From: Alentia gelatinosa
Taxonomy: Eukaryota > Annelida > Polychaeta > Phyllodocida > Polynoidae
DNA: 64,000 nt
NCBI GenBank assembly: GCA_950022655.1
Contig: OX465584.1
Span: 3,481,694-3,545,693 of the forward strand
Direction: 5' to 3'
Made by a program: the position numbers and the translations under genes
The notes under the pieces: generated by a model
Seen by the model: the letters and a program-made list of their open reading frames with translations, nothing else
Told to the model about the DNA's origin: nothing
Database searches by the model: none
Part shown: in pieces, positions 21,527-34,440 of the stretch
Position numbering within the stretch: position 1 is the first letter of the stretch
Layout: every line of letters starts with the position of its first letter

Positions 21527-23678
21527 CCCTACACCTGCATCCCTAGCCGAAGACTTTGCTGACTGCTCCATAGTGCTAGATGTATGACGTGGGTCAAATA
21601 CTTAGTGTGGTGGTGGGTTGGGGAATCAGCGGAGTTTTGAAAGAGCTACAAGATGGGTTCATTCATGTAAAACATGACATGTTTTTTTGTATTGCTTTTA
21701 CAACTGCAATGCTATTCCTATTGAATAAAACTTTGCCCATGTAAAACTGGTGTTTTGACTTGTATTAGTTAAGATGAGAGAATTTTCTCATATGTACATT
21801 ATTCTATTTGAGTCTAATAATGATTGATATTCATAAAATTCATCATTTGTCTTTGTGGTTCTAATTAATCAAAGGAATAAATGACAATTTTCCTTTTAGA
21901 TTAGAACCCATGGCAATTTCTTGAAAATTGAATATGAAGATCTCCAAGTATTATAGAACACATATCTAATTTAATAATTGGGGGTCGTCGTGCTAGTTTT
22001 TGATTTAGATATTAATAATATAACAATGTTATAACAGTATGATGGATATTAGCCACACAAAACCTGAGTCATTCTGTTTCAATTAAAAGTTTATTGATGA
22101 TAAGTGATGAGTACAGACAAGCTGATGGTATGAGTGATAGATGATTGTATTAAAAACTCAAAATTATAAAAAAATAAATAAATAAATATGCAGTACTATA
22201 TGTTTGAATATAAAAAGATCTATATGTGAAAGTAGAATTTCTGACAATTACTTAACAAATCTACATGTATATGACATTCTTCAAAGAGCTACACATGTTG
22301 ATAAAGATGATATGATATTATTCCCAAATCAGTGCTAAAGATCTATTAGGAGAGTAAGAAACAATATTCAATATTGGTTCAAGGCGGCCGCTTATTTAAC
22401 CCGACCAGAGCTAACGTAGTGTGGCTCTGGTGGCCAGTGTAGCAGAGGCCACATGCATATCTCTATACTGTACAGTGAGTTAGTACCAGTAGAGACCCCT
22501 GGTGTCAAAGTCGGGCATGAGGCTTCACAGCTAAGTCAGAGCTCAACTGAGAATCCAGTAAAAACTGAATCTGGTACCCGAGTACGCATTGGCAAAATCG
22601 AAAACGGACCAGCGGAAAAAGTTGAGGCTGAATCTAGGTCAAATCTCTCACTCTCTTGAGATCATATTTTTTCAAATATCTCCGGAACGGATGGGAATTT
22701 CTGAATGATTTTTTCACAGGTGGATCGAGCGTTTCAAGCTGGACTCATCCATACCAGTTAACATGTATATGACGTGATTTAATGTAAGAAAATCGAAAAT
22801 TATTGATTTTGAAAAATGGTAAAACTAGGTCAAATCTTTGGAGTTGTGTCATTTACTTTTAAAACAAAATAGAGACATAACTAAAGAATTAAATGAAAGC
22901 TATATATGTTGGCTTTCAGATCTTGTTTGAAATTTTGTTCAGATTGGTATATATTTGGTGTCATTAATATTTTAGACGAAGCTGATAAAAAAGAATTCTC
23001 CAATTTTCTTAAAATCGATAAAAAACACATTCAGCTTGAAAGTATCGCAATGACACTTTAGTCGTCATTAACAAAATATAGATGTTCAATTCTGATGGAT
23101 GTTTGATGACCTGTGACTAACCACGCCTTAGGAAATAATTTTTGAAGTTGAGAGATTTCTCTCTCTTCAGTAAATGTCAGTCTCTAAATCTGTATTTCTC
23201 AATAAATAAACACACAACTGAAACAGGTAATGGTTGAGTCATAGTAGAACAACTTTCCCAAAGTGATTGTCATAGTTTTGTTTCAATCAAACCGTAAACA
23301 TTTATGGGACACTTGATTTAACTCATACACAGGAAAATATGGTAAAAAAGGTTTAGAATTGGGTTTGGAGCGCCATCTAGCAGATACTGTATGAAGCATA
23401 GTATCACTCTCCCTTGCAGAGGTTTAGCTACAATCCCCATGCTCTCAATGGAATGAGAATGCGAATGGAGAGTGCATAACTTGTACAGGTGCGCTTGGAT
23501 CGACCTGCGAAGACGATTTTTGTCTTGTTTTGCCCATTTTGGAATATGTATGTTATTCCACTTAGTTAGATCCTTTTCATAAACCTTTAGGTTATGTCAG
23601 CAATCGCCAGTCAGATCTTTTTTGTACAGTAAAATATAGAAAAAAACGAAAAGTCAAGGCCAACATGGGGATCGAACT
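21527..23678 (+). repeat. Unit 11 (2152 bp)
   Basis: Type B with ATTATAG / Gly41 / GTTAACATG / m1 / CATTAACAAAATA, which has a one-base deletion and G to A / 3' b with ATACTG. NotI 22384, frame 22453-22659, CTCF-like 23369-23383. The deletion haplotype is shared only with unit 15. Confidence 0.98.
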
Positions 23679-25832
23679 CCCTACACCTGCATCCCTAGCC
23701 GAAGACTTTGCTGACTGCTCCATAGTGCTAGATGTATGACGTGGGTCAAATACTTAGTGTGGTGGTGGGTTGGGGAATCAGCGGAGTTTTGAAAGAGCTA
23801 CAAGATGGGTTCATTCATGTAAAACATGACATGTTTTTTTGTATTGCTTTTACAACTGCAATGCTATTCCTATTGAATAAAACTTTGCCCATGTAAAACT
23901 GGTGTTTTGACTTGTATTAGTTAAGATGAGAGAATTTTCTCATATGTACATTATTCTATTTGAGTCTAATAATGATTGATATTCATAAAATTCATCATTT
24001 GTCTTTGTGGTTCTAATTAATCAAAGGAATAAATGACAATTTTCCTTTTAGATTAGAACCCATGGCAATTTCTTGAAAATTGAATATGAAGATCTCCAAG
24101 TATTATAGAACACATATCTAATTTAATAATTGGGGGTCGTCGTGCTAGTTTTTGATTTAGATATTAATAATATAACAATGTTATAACAGTATGATGGATA
24201 TTAGCCACACAAAACCTGAGTCATTCTGTTTCAATTAAAAGTTTATTGATGATAAGTGATGAGTACAGACAAGCTGATGGTATGAGTGATAGATGATTGT
24301 ATTAAAAACTCAAAATTATAAAAAAATAAATAAATAAATATGCAGTACTATATGTTTGAATATAAAAAGATCTATATGTGAAAGTAGAATTTCTGACAAT
24401 TACTTAACAAATCTACATGTATATGACATTCTTCAAAGAGCTACACATGTTGATAAAGATGATATGATATTATTCCCAAATCAGTGCTAAAGATCTATTA
24501 GGAGAGTAAGAAACAATATTCAATATTGGTTCAAGGCGGCCGCTTATTTAACCCGACCAGAGCTAACGTAGTGTGGCTCTGGTGGCCAGTGTAGCAGAGG
24601 CCACATGCATATCTCTATACTGTACAGTGAGTTAGTACCAGTAGAGACCCCTGGTGTCAAAGTCGGGCATGAGGCTTCACAGCTAAGTCAGAGCTCAACT
24701 GAGAATCCAGTAAAAACTGAATCTGGTACCCGAGTACGCATTGGCAAAATCGAAAACGGACCAGCGGAAAAAGTTGAGGCTGAATCTAGGTCAAATCTCT
24801 CACTCTCTTGAGATCATATTTTTTTCAAATATCTCTGGAACGGATGGGAATTTCTGAATGATTTTTTCACAGGTGGATCGAGCGTTTCAAGCTGGACTCA
24901 TCCATACCAGTTAACATGTATATGACGTGATTTAATGTAAGAAAATCGAAAATTATTGATTTTGAAAAATGGTAAAACTAGGTCAAATCTTTGGAGTTGT
25001 GTCATTTACTTTTAAAACAAAATAGAGACATAACTAAAGAATTAAATGAAAGCTATATATGTTGGCTTTCAGATCTTGTTTGAAATTTTGTTCAGATTGG
25101 TATATATTTGGTGTCATTAATATTTTAGACGAAGCTGATAAAAAAGAATTCTCCAATTTTCTTAAAATCGATAAAAAACACATTCAGCTTGAAAGTATCG
25201 CAATGACACTTTAGTCGTCATTAAACAAGATATAGATGTTCAATTCTGATGGATGTTTGATGACCTGTGACTAACCACGCCTTAGGAAATAATTTTTGAA
25301 GTTGAGAGATTTCTCTCTCTTCAGTAAATGTCAGTCTCTAAATCTGTATTTCTCAATAAATAAACACACAACTGAAACAGGTAATGGTTGAGTCATAGTA
25401 GAACAACTTTCCCAAAGTGATTGTCATAGTTTTGTTTCAATCAAACCGTAAACATTTATGGGACACTTGATTTAACTCATACACAGGAAAATATGGTAAA
25501 AAAGGTTTAGAATTGGGTTTGGAGCGCCATCTAGCAGATACTATATGAAGCATAGTATCACTCTCCCTTGCAGAGGTTTAGCTACAATCCCCATGCTCTC
25601 AATGGAATGAGAATGCGAATGGAGAGTGCGTAACTTGTACAGGTGCGCTTGGATCGACCTGCGAAGACGATTTTTGTCTTGTTTTGCCCATTTTGGAATA
25701 TGTATGTTATTCCACATAGTTAGATCCTTTTCATAAAACTTTAGGTTATGTCAGCGATCGCCAGTCAGATCTTTTTTGTACAGTAAAATATAGAAAAAAA
25801 CGAAAAGTCAAGGCCAACATGGGGATCGAACT
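23679..25832 (+). repeat. Unit 12 (2154 bp), mosaic
   Basis: Type B with ATTATAG / Gly41 / GTTAACATG / m1 / 3' a with ACTATATG. It has a private extra T after the open frame (TATTTTTTTCAAAT). NotI 24536, frame 24605-24811, CTCF-like 25523-25537. The 5' half matches unit 11 and the 3' half matches unit 1. Confidence 0.98.
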
Positions 25833-27984
25833 CCCTACACCTGCATCCCTAGCCGAAGACTTTGCTGACTGCTCCATAGTGCTAGATGTATGACGTGGGT
25901 CAAATACTTAGTGTGGTGGTGGGTTGGGGAATCAGCGGAGTTTTGAAAGAGCTACAAGATGGGTTCATTCATGTAAAACATGACATGTTTTTTGTATTGC
26001 TTTTACAACTGCAATGCTATTCCTATTGAATAAAACTTTGCCCATGTAAAACTGGTGTTTTGACTTGTATTAGTTAAGATGAGAGAATTTTCTCATATGT
26101 ACATTATTCTATTTGAGTCTAATAATGATTGATATTCATAAAATTCATCATTTGTCTTTGCGGTTCTAATTAATCAAAGGAATAAATGACAATTTTCCTT
26201 TTAGATTAGAACCCATGGCAATTTCTTGAAAATTGAATATGAAGATCTCCAAGTATTGTAGAACACATATCTAATTTAATAATTGGGGGTCGTCGTGCTA
26301 GTTTTTGATTTAGATATTAATAATATAACAATGTTATAACAGTATGATGGATATTAGCCACACAAAACCTGAGTCATTCCGTTTCAATTAAAAGTTTATT
26401 GATGATAAGTGATGAGTACAGACAAGCTGATGGTATGAGTGATAGATGATTGTATTAAAAACTCAAAATTATAAAAAAATAAATAAATAAATATGCAGTA
26501 CTATATGTTTGAATATAAAAAGATCTATATGTGAAAGTAGAATTTCTGACAATTACTTAACAAATCTACATGTATATGACATTCTTCAAAGAGCTACACA
26601 TGTTGATAAAGATGATATGATATTATTCCCAAATCAGTGCTAAAGATCTATTAGGAGAGTAAGAAACAATATTCAATATTGGTTCAAGGCGGCCGCTTAT
26701 TTAACCCGACCAGAGCTAACGTAGTGTGGCTCTGGTGGCCAGTGTAGCAGAGGCCACATGCATATCTCTATACTGTACAGTGAGTTAGTACCAGTAGAGA
26801 CCCCTGGTGTCAAAGTCGGGCATGAGGCTTCACAGCTAAGTCAGAGCTCAACTGAGAATCCAGTAAAAACTGAATCTGATACCCGAGTACGCATTGGCAA
26901 AATCGAAAACGGACCAGCGGAAAAAGTTGAGGCTGAATCTAGGTCAAATCTCTCACTCTCTTGAGATCATATTTTTTCAAATATCTCTGGAACGGATGGG
27001 AATTTCTGAATGATTTTTTCACAGGTGGATCGAGCGTTTCAAGCTGGACTCATCCATACCAGTTGACATGTATATGACGTGATTTAATGTAAGAAAATCG
27101 AAAATTATTGATTTTGAAAAATGGTAAAACTAGGTCAAATCTTTGGAGTTGTGTCATTTACTTTTAAAACAAAATAGAGACATAACTAAAGAATTAAATG
27201 AAAGCTATATATGTTGGCTTTCAGATCTTGTTTGAAATTTTGTTCAGATTGGTATATATTTGGTGTCATTAATATTTTAGACGAAGCTGATAAAAAAGAA
27301 TTCTCCAATTTTCTTAAAATCGATAAAAAACACATTCAGCTTGAAAGTATCGCAATGACACTTTAGTCGTCATTAAACAAGATATAGATGTTCAATTCTG
27401 ATGGATGTTTGATGACCTGTGACTAACCACGCCTTAGGAAATAATTTTTGAAGTTGAGAGATTTCTCTCTCTTCAGTAAATGTCAGTCTCTAAATCTGTA
27501 TTTCTCAATAAATAAACACACAACTGAAACAGGTAATGGTTGAGTCATAGTAGAACAACTTTCCCAAAGTGATTGTCATAGTTTTGTTTCAATCAAACCG
27601 TAAACATTTATGGGACACTTGATTTAACTCATACACAGGAAAATATGGTAAAAAAGGTTTAGAATTGGGTTTGGAGCGCCATCTAGCAGATACTATATGA
27701 AGCATAGTATCACTCTCCCTTGCAGAGGTTTAGCTACAATCCCCATGCTCTCAATGGAATGAGAATGCGAATGGAGAGTGCGTAACTTGTACAGGTGCGC
27801 TTGGATCGACCTGCGAAGACGATTTTTGTCTTGTTTTGCCCATTTTGGAATATGTATGTTATTCCACATAGTTAGATCCTTTTCATAAAACTTTAGGTTA
27901 TGTCAGCGATCGCCAGTCAGATCTTTTTTGTACAGTAAAATATAGAAAAAAACGAAAAGTCAAGGCCAACATGGGGATCGAACT
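25833..27984 (+). repeat. Unit 13 (2152 bp)
   Basis: Type A / Asp41 / m1 / 3' a with ACTATATG, essentially the same as unit 1. NotI 26689, frame 26758-26964, CTCF-like 27675-27689. Confidence 0.98.
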
Positions 27985-30136
27985 CCCTACACCTGCATCC
28001 CTAGCCGAAGACTTTGCTGACTGCTCCATAGTGCTAGATGTATGACGTGGGTCAAATACTTAGTGTGGTGGTGGGTTGGGGAATCAGCGGAGTTTTGAAA
28101 GAGCTACAAGATGGGTTCATTCATGTAAAACATGACATGTTTTTTGTATTGCTTTTACAACTGCAATGCTATTCCTATTGAATAAAACTTTGCCCATGTA
28201 AAACTGGTGTTTTGACTTGTATTAGTTAAGATGAGAGAATTTTCTCATATGTACATTATTCTATTTGAGTCTAATAATGATTGATATTCATAAAATTCAT
28301 CATTTGTCTTTGCGGTTCTAATTAATCAAAGGAATAAATGACAATTTTCCTTTTAGATTAGAACCCATGGCAATTTCTTGAAAATTGAATATGAAGATCT
28401 CCAAGTATTGTAGAACACATATCTAATTTAATAATTGGGGGTCGTCGTGCTAGTTTTTGATTTAGATATTAATAATATAACAATGTTATAACAGTATGAT
28501 GGATATTAGCCACACAAAACCTGAGTCATTCCGTTTCAATTAAAAGTTTATTGATGATAAGTGATGAGTACAGACAAGCTGATGGTATGAGTGATAGATG
28601 ATTGTATTAAAAACTCAAAATTATAAAAAAATAAATAAATAAATATGCAGTACTATATGTTTGAATATAAAAAGATCTATATGTGAAAGTAGAATTTCTG
28701 ACAATTACTTAACAAATCTACATGTATATGACATTCTTCAAAGAGCTACACATGTTGATAAAGATGATATGATATTATTCCCAAATCAGTGCTAAAGATC
28801 TATTAGGAGAGTAAGAAACAATATTCAATATTGGTTCAAGGCGGCCGCTTATTTAACCCGACCAGAGCTAACGTAGTGTGGCTCTGGTGGCCAGTGTAGC
28901 AGAGGCCACATGCATATCTCTATACTGTACAGTGAGTTAGTACCAGTAGAGACCCCTGGTGTCAAAGTCGGGCATGAGGCTTCACAGCTAAGTCAGAGCT
29001 CAACTGAGAATCCAGTAAAAACTGAATCTGATACCCGAGTACGCATTGGCAAAATCGAAAACGGACCAGCGGAAAAAGTTGAGGCTGAATCTAGGTCAAA
29101 TCTCTCACTCTCTTGAGATCATATTTTTTCAAATATCTCTGGAACGGATGGGAATTTCTGAATGATTTTTTCACAGGTGGATCGAGCGTTTCAAGCTGGA
29201 CTCATCCATACCAGTTGACATGTATATGACGTGATTTAATGTAAGAAAATCGAAAATTATTGATTTTGAAAAATGGTAAAACTAGGTCAAATCTTTGGAG
29301 TTGTGTCATTTACTTTTAAAACAAAATAGAGACATAACTAAAGAATTAAATGAAAGCTATATATGTTGGCTTTCAGATCTTGTTTGAAATTTTGTTCAGA
29401 TTGGTATATATTTGGTGTCATTAATATTTTAGACGAAGCTGATAAAAAAGAATTCTCCAATTTTCTTAAAATCGATAAAAAACACATTCAGCTTGAAAGT
29501 ATCGCAATGACACTTTAGTCGTCATTAAACAAGATATAGATGTTCAATTCTGATGGATGTTTGATGACCTGTGACTAACCACGCCTTAGGAAATAATTTT
29601 TGAAGTTGAGAGATTTCTCTCTCTTCAGTAAATGTCAGTCTCTAAATCTGTATTTCTCAATAAATAAACACACAACTGAAACAGGTAATGGTTGAGTCAT
29701 AGTAGAACAACTTTCCCAAAGTGATTGTCATAGTTTTGTTTCAATCAAACCGTAAACATTTATGGGACACTTGATTTAACTCATACACAGGAAAATATGG
29801 TAAAAAAGGTTTAGAATTGGGTTTGGAGCGCCATCTAGCAGATACTATATGAAGCATAGTATCACTCTCCCTTGCAGAGGTTTAGCTACAATCCCCATGC
29901 TCTCAATGGAATGAGAATGCGAATGGAGAGTGCGTAACTTGTACAGGTGCGCTTGGATCGACCTGCGAAGACGATTTTTGTCTTGTTTTGCCCATTTTGG
30001 AATATGTATGTTATTCCACATAGTTAGATCCTTTTCATAAAACTTTAGGTTATGTCAGCGATCGCCAGTCAGATCTTTTTTGTACAGTAAAATATAGAAA
30101 AAAACGAAAAGTCAAGGCCAACATGGGGATCGAACT
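27985..30136 (+). repeat. Unit 14 (2152 bp)
   Basis: Type A / Asp41 / m1 / 3' a with ACTATATG, essentially the same as units 1 and 13. NotI 28841, frame 28910-29116, CTCF-like 29827-29841. Confidence 0.98.
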
Positions 30137-32287
30137 CCCTACACCTGCATCCCTAGCCGAAGACTTTGCTGACTGCTCCATAGTGCTAGATGTATGACGT
30201 GGGTCAAATACTTAGTGTGGTGGTGGGTTGGGGAATCAGCGGAGTTTTGAAAGAGCTACAAGATGGGTTCATTCATGTAAAACATGACATGTTTTTTGTA
30301 TTGCTTTTACAACTGCAATGCTATTCCTATTGAATAAAACTTTGCCCATGTAAAACTGGTGTTTTGACTTGTATTAGTTAAGATGAGAGAATTTTCTCAT
30401 ATGTACATTATTCTATTTGAGTCTAATAATGATTGATATTCATAAAATTCATCATTTGTCTTTGCGGTTCTAATTAATCAAAGGAATAAATGACAATTTT
30501 CCTTTTAGATTAGAACCCATGGCAATTTCTTGAAAATTGAATATGAAGATCTCCAAGTATTGTAGAACACATATCTAATTTAATAATTGGGGGTCGTCGT
30601 GCTAGTTTTTGATTTAGATATTAATAATATAACAATGTTATAACAGTATGATGGATATTAGCCACACAAAACCTGAGTCATTCCGTTTCAATTAAAAGTT
30701 TATTGATGATAAGTGATGAGTACAGACAAGCTGATGGTATGAGTGATAGATGATTGTATTAAAAACTCAAAATTATAAAAAAATAAATAAATAAATATGC
30801 AGTACTATATGTTTGAATATAAAAAGATCTATATGTGAAAGTAGAATTTCTGACAATTACTTAACAAATCTACATGTATATGACATTCTTCAAAGAGCTA
30901 CACATGTTGATAAAGATGATATGATATTATTCCCAAATCAGTGCTAAAGATCTATTAGGAGAGTAAGAAACAATATTCAATATTGGTTCAAGGCGGCCGC
31001 TTATTTAACCCGACCAGAGCTAACGTAGTGTGGCTCTGGTGGCCAGTGTAGCAGAGGCCACATGCATATCTCTATACTGTACAGTGAGTTAGTACCAGTA
31101 GAGACCCCTGGTGTCAAAGTCGGGCATGAGGCTTCACAGCTAAGTCAGAGCTCAACTGAGAATCCAGTAAAAACTGAATCTGGTACCCGAGTACGCATTG
31201 GCAAAATCGAAAACGGACCAGCGGAAAAAGTTGAGGCTGAATCTAGGTCAAATCTCTCACTCTCTTGAGATCATATTTTTTCAAATATCTCCGGAACGGA
31301 TGGGAATTTCTGAATGATTTTTTCACAGGTGGATCGAGCGTTTCAAGCTGGACTCATCCATACCAGTTAACATGTATATGACGTGATTTAATGTAAGAAA
31401 ATCGAAAATTATTGATTTTGAAAAATGGTAAAACTAGGTCAAATCTTTGGAGTTGTGTCATTTACTTTTAAAACAAAATAGAGACATAACTAAAGAATTA
31501 AATGAAAGCTATATATGTTGGCTTTCAGATCTTGTTTGAAATTTTGTTCAGATTGGTATATATTTGGTGTCATTAATATTTTAGACGAAGCTGATAAAAA
31601 AGAATTCTCCAATTTTCTTAAAATCGATAAAAAACACATTCAGCTTGAAAGTATCGCAATGACACTTTAGTCGTCATTAACAAAATATAGATGTTCAATT
31701 CTGATGGATGTTTGATGACCTGTGACTAACCACGCCTTAGGAAATAATTTTTGAAGTTGAGAGATTTCTCTCTCTTCAGTAAATGTCAGTCTCTAAATCT
31801 GTATTTCTCAATAAATAAACACACAACTGAAACAGGTAATGGTTGAGTCATAGTAGAACAACTTTCCCAAAGTGATTGTCATAGTTTTGTTTCAATCAAA
31901 CCGTAAACATTTATGGGACACTTGATTTAACTCATACACAGGAAAATATGGTAAAAAAGGTTTAGAATTGGGTTTGGAGCGCCATCTAGCAGATACTGTA
32001 TGAAGCATAGTATCACTCTCCCTTGCAGAGGTTTAGCTACAATCCCCATGCTCTCAATGGAATGAGAATGCGAATGGAGAGTGCATAACTTGTACAGGTG
32101 CGCTTGGATCGACCTGCGAAGACGATTTTTGTCTTGTTTTGCCCATTTTGGAATATGTATGTTATTCCACTTAGTTAGATCCTTTTCATAAACCTTTAGG
32201 TTATGTCAGCAATCGCCAGTCAGATCTTTTTTGTACAGTAAAATATAGAAAAAAACGAAAAGTCAAGGCCAACATGGGGATCGAACT
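30137..32287 (+). repeat. Unit 15 (2151 bp), hybrid junction unit
   Basis: The 5' part is type A up to at least the CCGTTTC marker at about 30685. From the Gly41 codon at 31182 onward it matches unit 11, including GTTAACATG, the CATTAACAAAATA deletion and 3' b markers. NotI 30993, frame 31062-31268, CTCF-like 31978-31992. It reads as the joint of an unequal crossover. Confidence 0.98.
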
Positions 32288-34440
32288 CCCTACACCTGCA
32301 TCCCTAGCCGAAGACTTTGCTGACTGCTCCATAGTGCTAGATGTATGACGTGGGTCAAATACTTAGTGTGGTGGTGGGTTGGGGAATCAGCGGAGTTTTG
32401 AAAGAGCTACAAGATGGGTTCATTCATGTAAAACATGACATGTTTTTTTGTATTGCTTTTACAACTGCAATGCTATTCCTATTGAATAAAACTTTGCCCA
32501 TGTAAAACTGGTGTTTTGACTTGTATTAGTTAAGATGAGAGAATTTTCTCATATGTACATTATTCTATTTGAGTCTAATAATGATTGATATTCATAAAAT
32601 TCATCATTTGTCTTTGTGGTTCTAATTAATCAAAGGAATAAATGACAATTTTCCTTTTAGATTAGAACCCATGGCAATTTCTTGAAAATTGAATATGAAG
32701 ATCTCCAAGTATTATAGAACACATATCTAATTTAATAATTGGGGGTCGTCGTGCTAGTTTTTGATTTAGATATTAATAATATAACAATGTTATAACAGTA
32801 TGATGGATATTAGCCACACAAAACCTGAGTCATTCTGTTTCAATTAAAAGTTTATTGATGATAAGTGATGAGTACAGACAAGCTGATGGTATGAGTGATA
32901 GATGATTGTATTAAAAACTCAAAATTATAAAAAAATAAATAAATAAATATGCAGTACTATATGTTTGAATATAAAAAGATCTATATGTGAAAGTAGAATT
33001 TCTGACAATTACTTAACAAATCTACATGTATATGACATTCTTCAAAGAGCTACACATGTTGATAAAGATGATATGATATTATTCCCAAATCAGTGCTAAA
33101 GATCTATTAGGAGAGTAAGAAACAATATTCAATATTGGTTCAAGGCGGCCGCTTATTTAACCCGACCAGAGCTAACGTAGTGTGGCTCTGGTGGCCAGTG
33201 TAGCAGAGGCCACATGCATATCTCTATACTGTACAGTGAGTTAGTACCAGTAGAGACCCCTGGTGTCAAAGTCGGGCATGAGGCTTCACAGCTAAGTCAG
33301 AGCTCAACTGAGAATCCAGTAAAAACTGAATCTGGTACCCGAGTACGCATTGGCAAAATCGAAAACGGACCAGCGGAAAAAGTTGAGGCTGAATCTAGGT
33401 CAAATCTCTCACTCTCTTGAGATCATATTTTTTCAAATATCTCTGGAACGGATGGGAATTTCTGAATGATTTTTTCACAGGTGGATCGAGCGTTTCAAGC
33501 TGGACTCATCCATACCAGTTAACATGTATATGACGTGATTTAATGTAAGAAAATCGAAAATTATTGATTTTGAAAAATGGTAAAACTAGGTCAAATCTTT
33601 GGAGTTGTGTCATTTACTTTTAAAACAAAATAGAGACATAACTAAAGAATTAAATGAAAGCTATATATGTTGGCTTTCAGATCTTGTTTGAAATTTTGTT
33701 CAGATTGGTATATATTTGGTGTCATTAATATTTTAGACGAAGCTGATAAAAAAGAATTCTCCAATTTTCTTAAAATCGATAAAAAACACATTCAGCTTGA
33801 AAGTATCGCAATGACACTTTAGTCGTCATTAAACAAGATATAGATGTTCAATTCTGATGGATGTTTGATGACCTGTGACTAACCACGCCTTAGGAAATAA
33901 TTTTTGAAGTTGAGAGATTTCTCTCTCTTCAGTAAATGTCAGTCTCTAAATCTGTATTTCTCAATAAATAAACACACAACTGAAACAGGTAATGGTTGAG
34001 TCATAGTAGAACAACTTTCCCAAAGTGATTGTCATAGTTTTGTTTCAATCAAACCGTAAACATTTATGGGACACTTGATTTAACTCATACACAGGAAAAT
34101 ATGGTAAAAAAGGTTTAGAATTGGGTTTGGAGCGCCATCTAGCAGATACTATATGAAGCATAGTATCACTCTCCCTTGCAGAGGTTTAGCTACAATCCCC
34201 ATGCTCTCAATGGAATGAGAATGCGAATGGAGAGTGCGTAACTTGTACAGGTGCGCTTGGATCGACCTGCGAAGACGATTTTTGTCTTGTTTTGCCCATT
34301 TTGGAATATGTATGTTATTCCACATAGTTAGATCCTTTTCATAAAACTTTAGGTTATGTCAGCGATCGCCAGTCAGATCTTTTTTGTACAGTAAAATATA
34401 GAAAAAAACGAAAAGTCAAGGCCAACATGGGGATCGAACT
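32288..34440 (+). repeat. Unit 16 (2153 bp)
   Basis: Type B with ATTATAG / Gly41 / GTTAACATG / m1 / 3' a with ACTATATG, the same mosaic as unit 12 without its extra T. NotI 33145, frame 33214-33420, CTCF-like 34131-34145. Confidence 0.98.
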
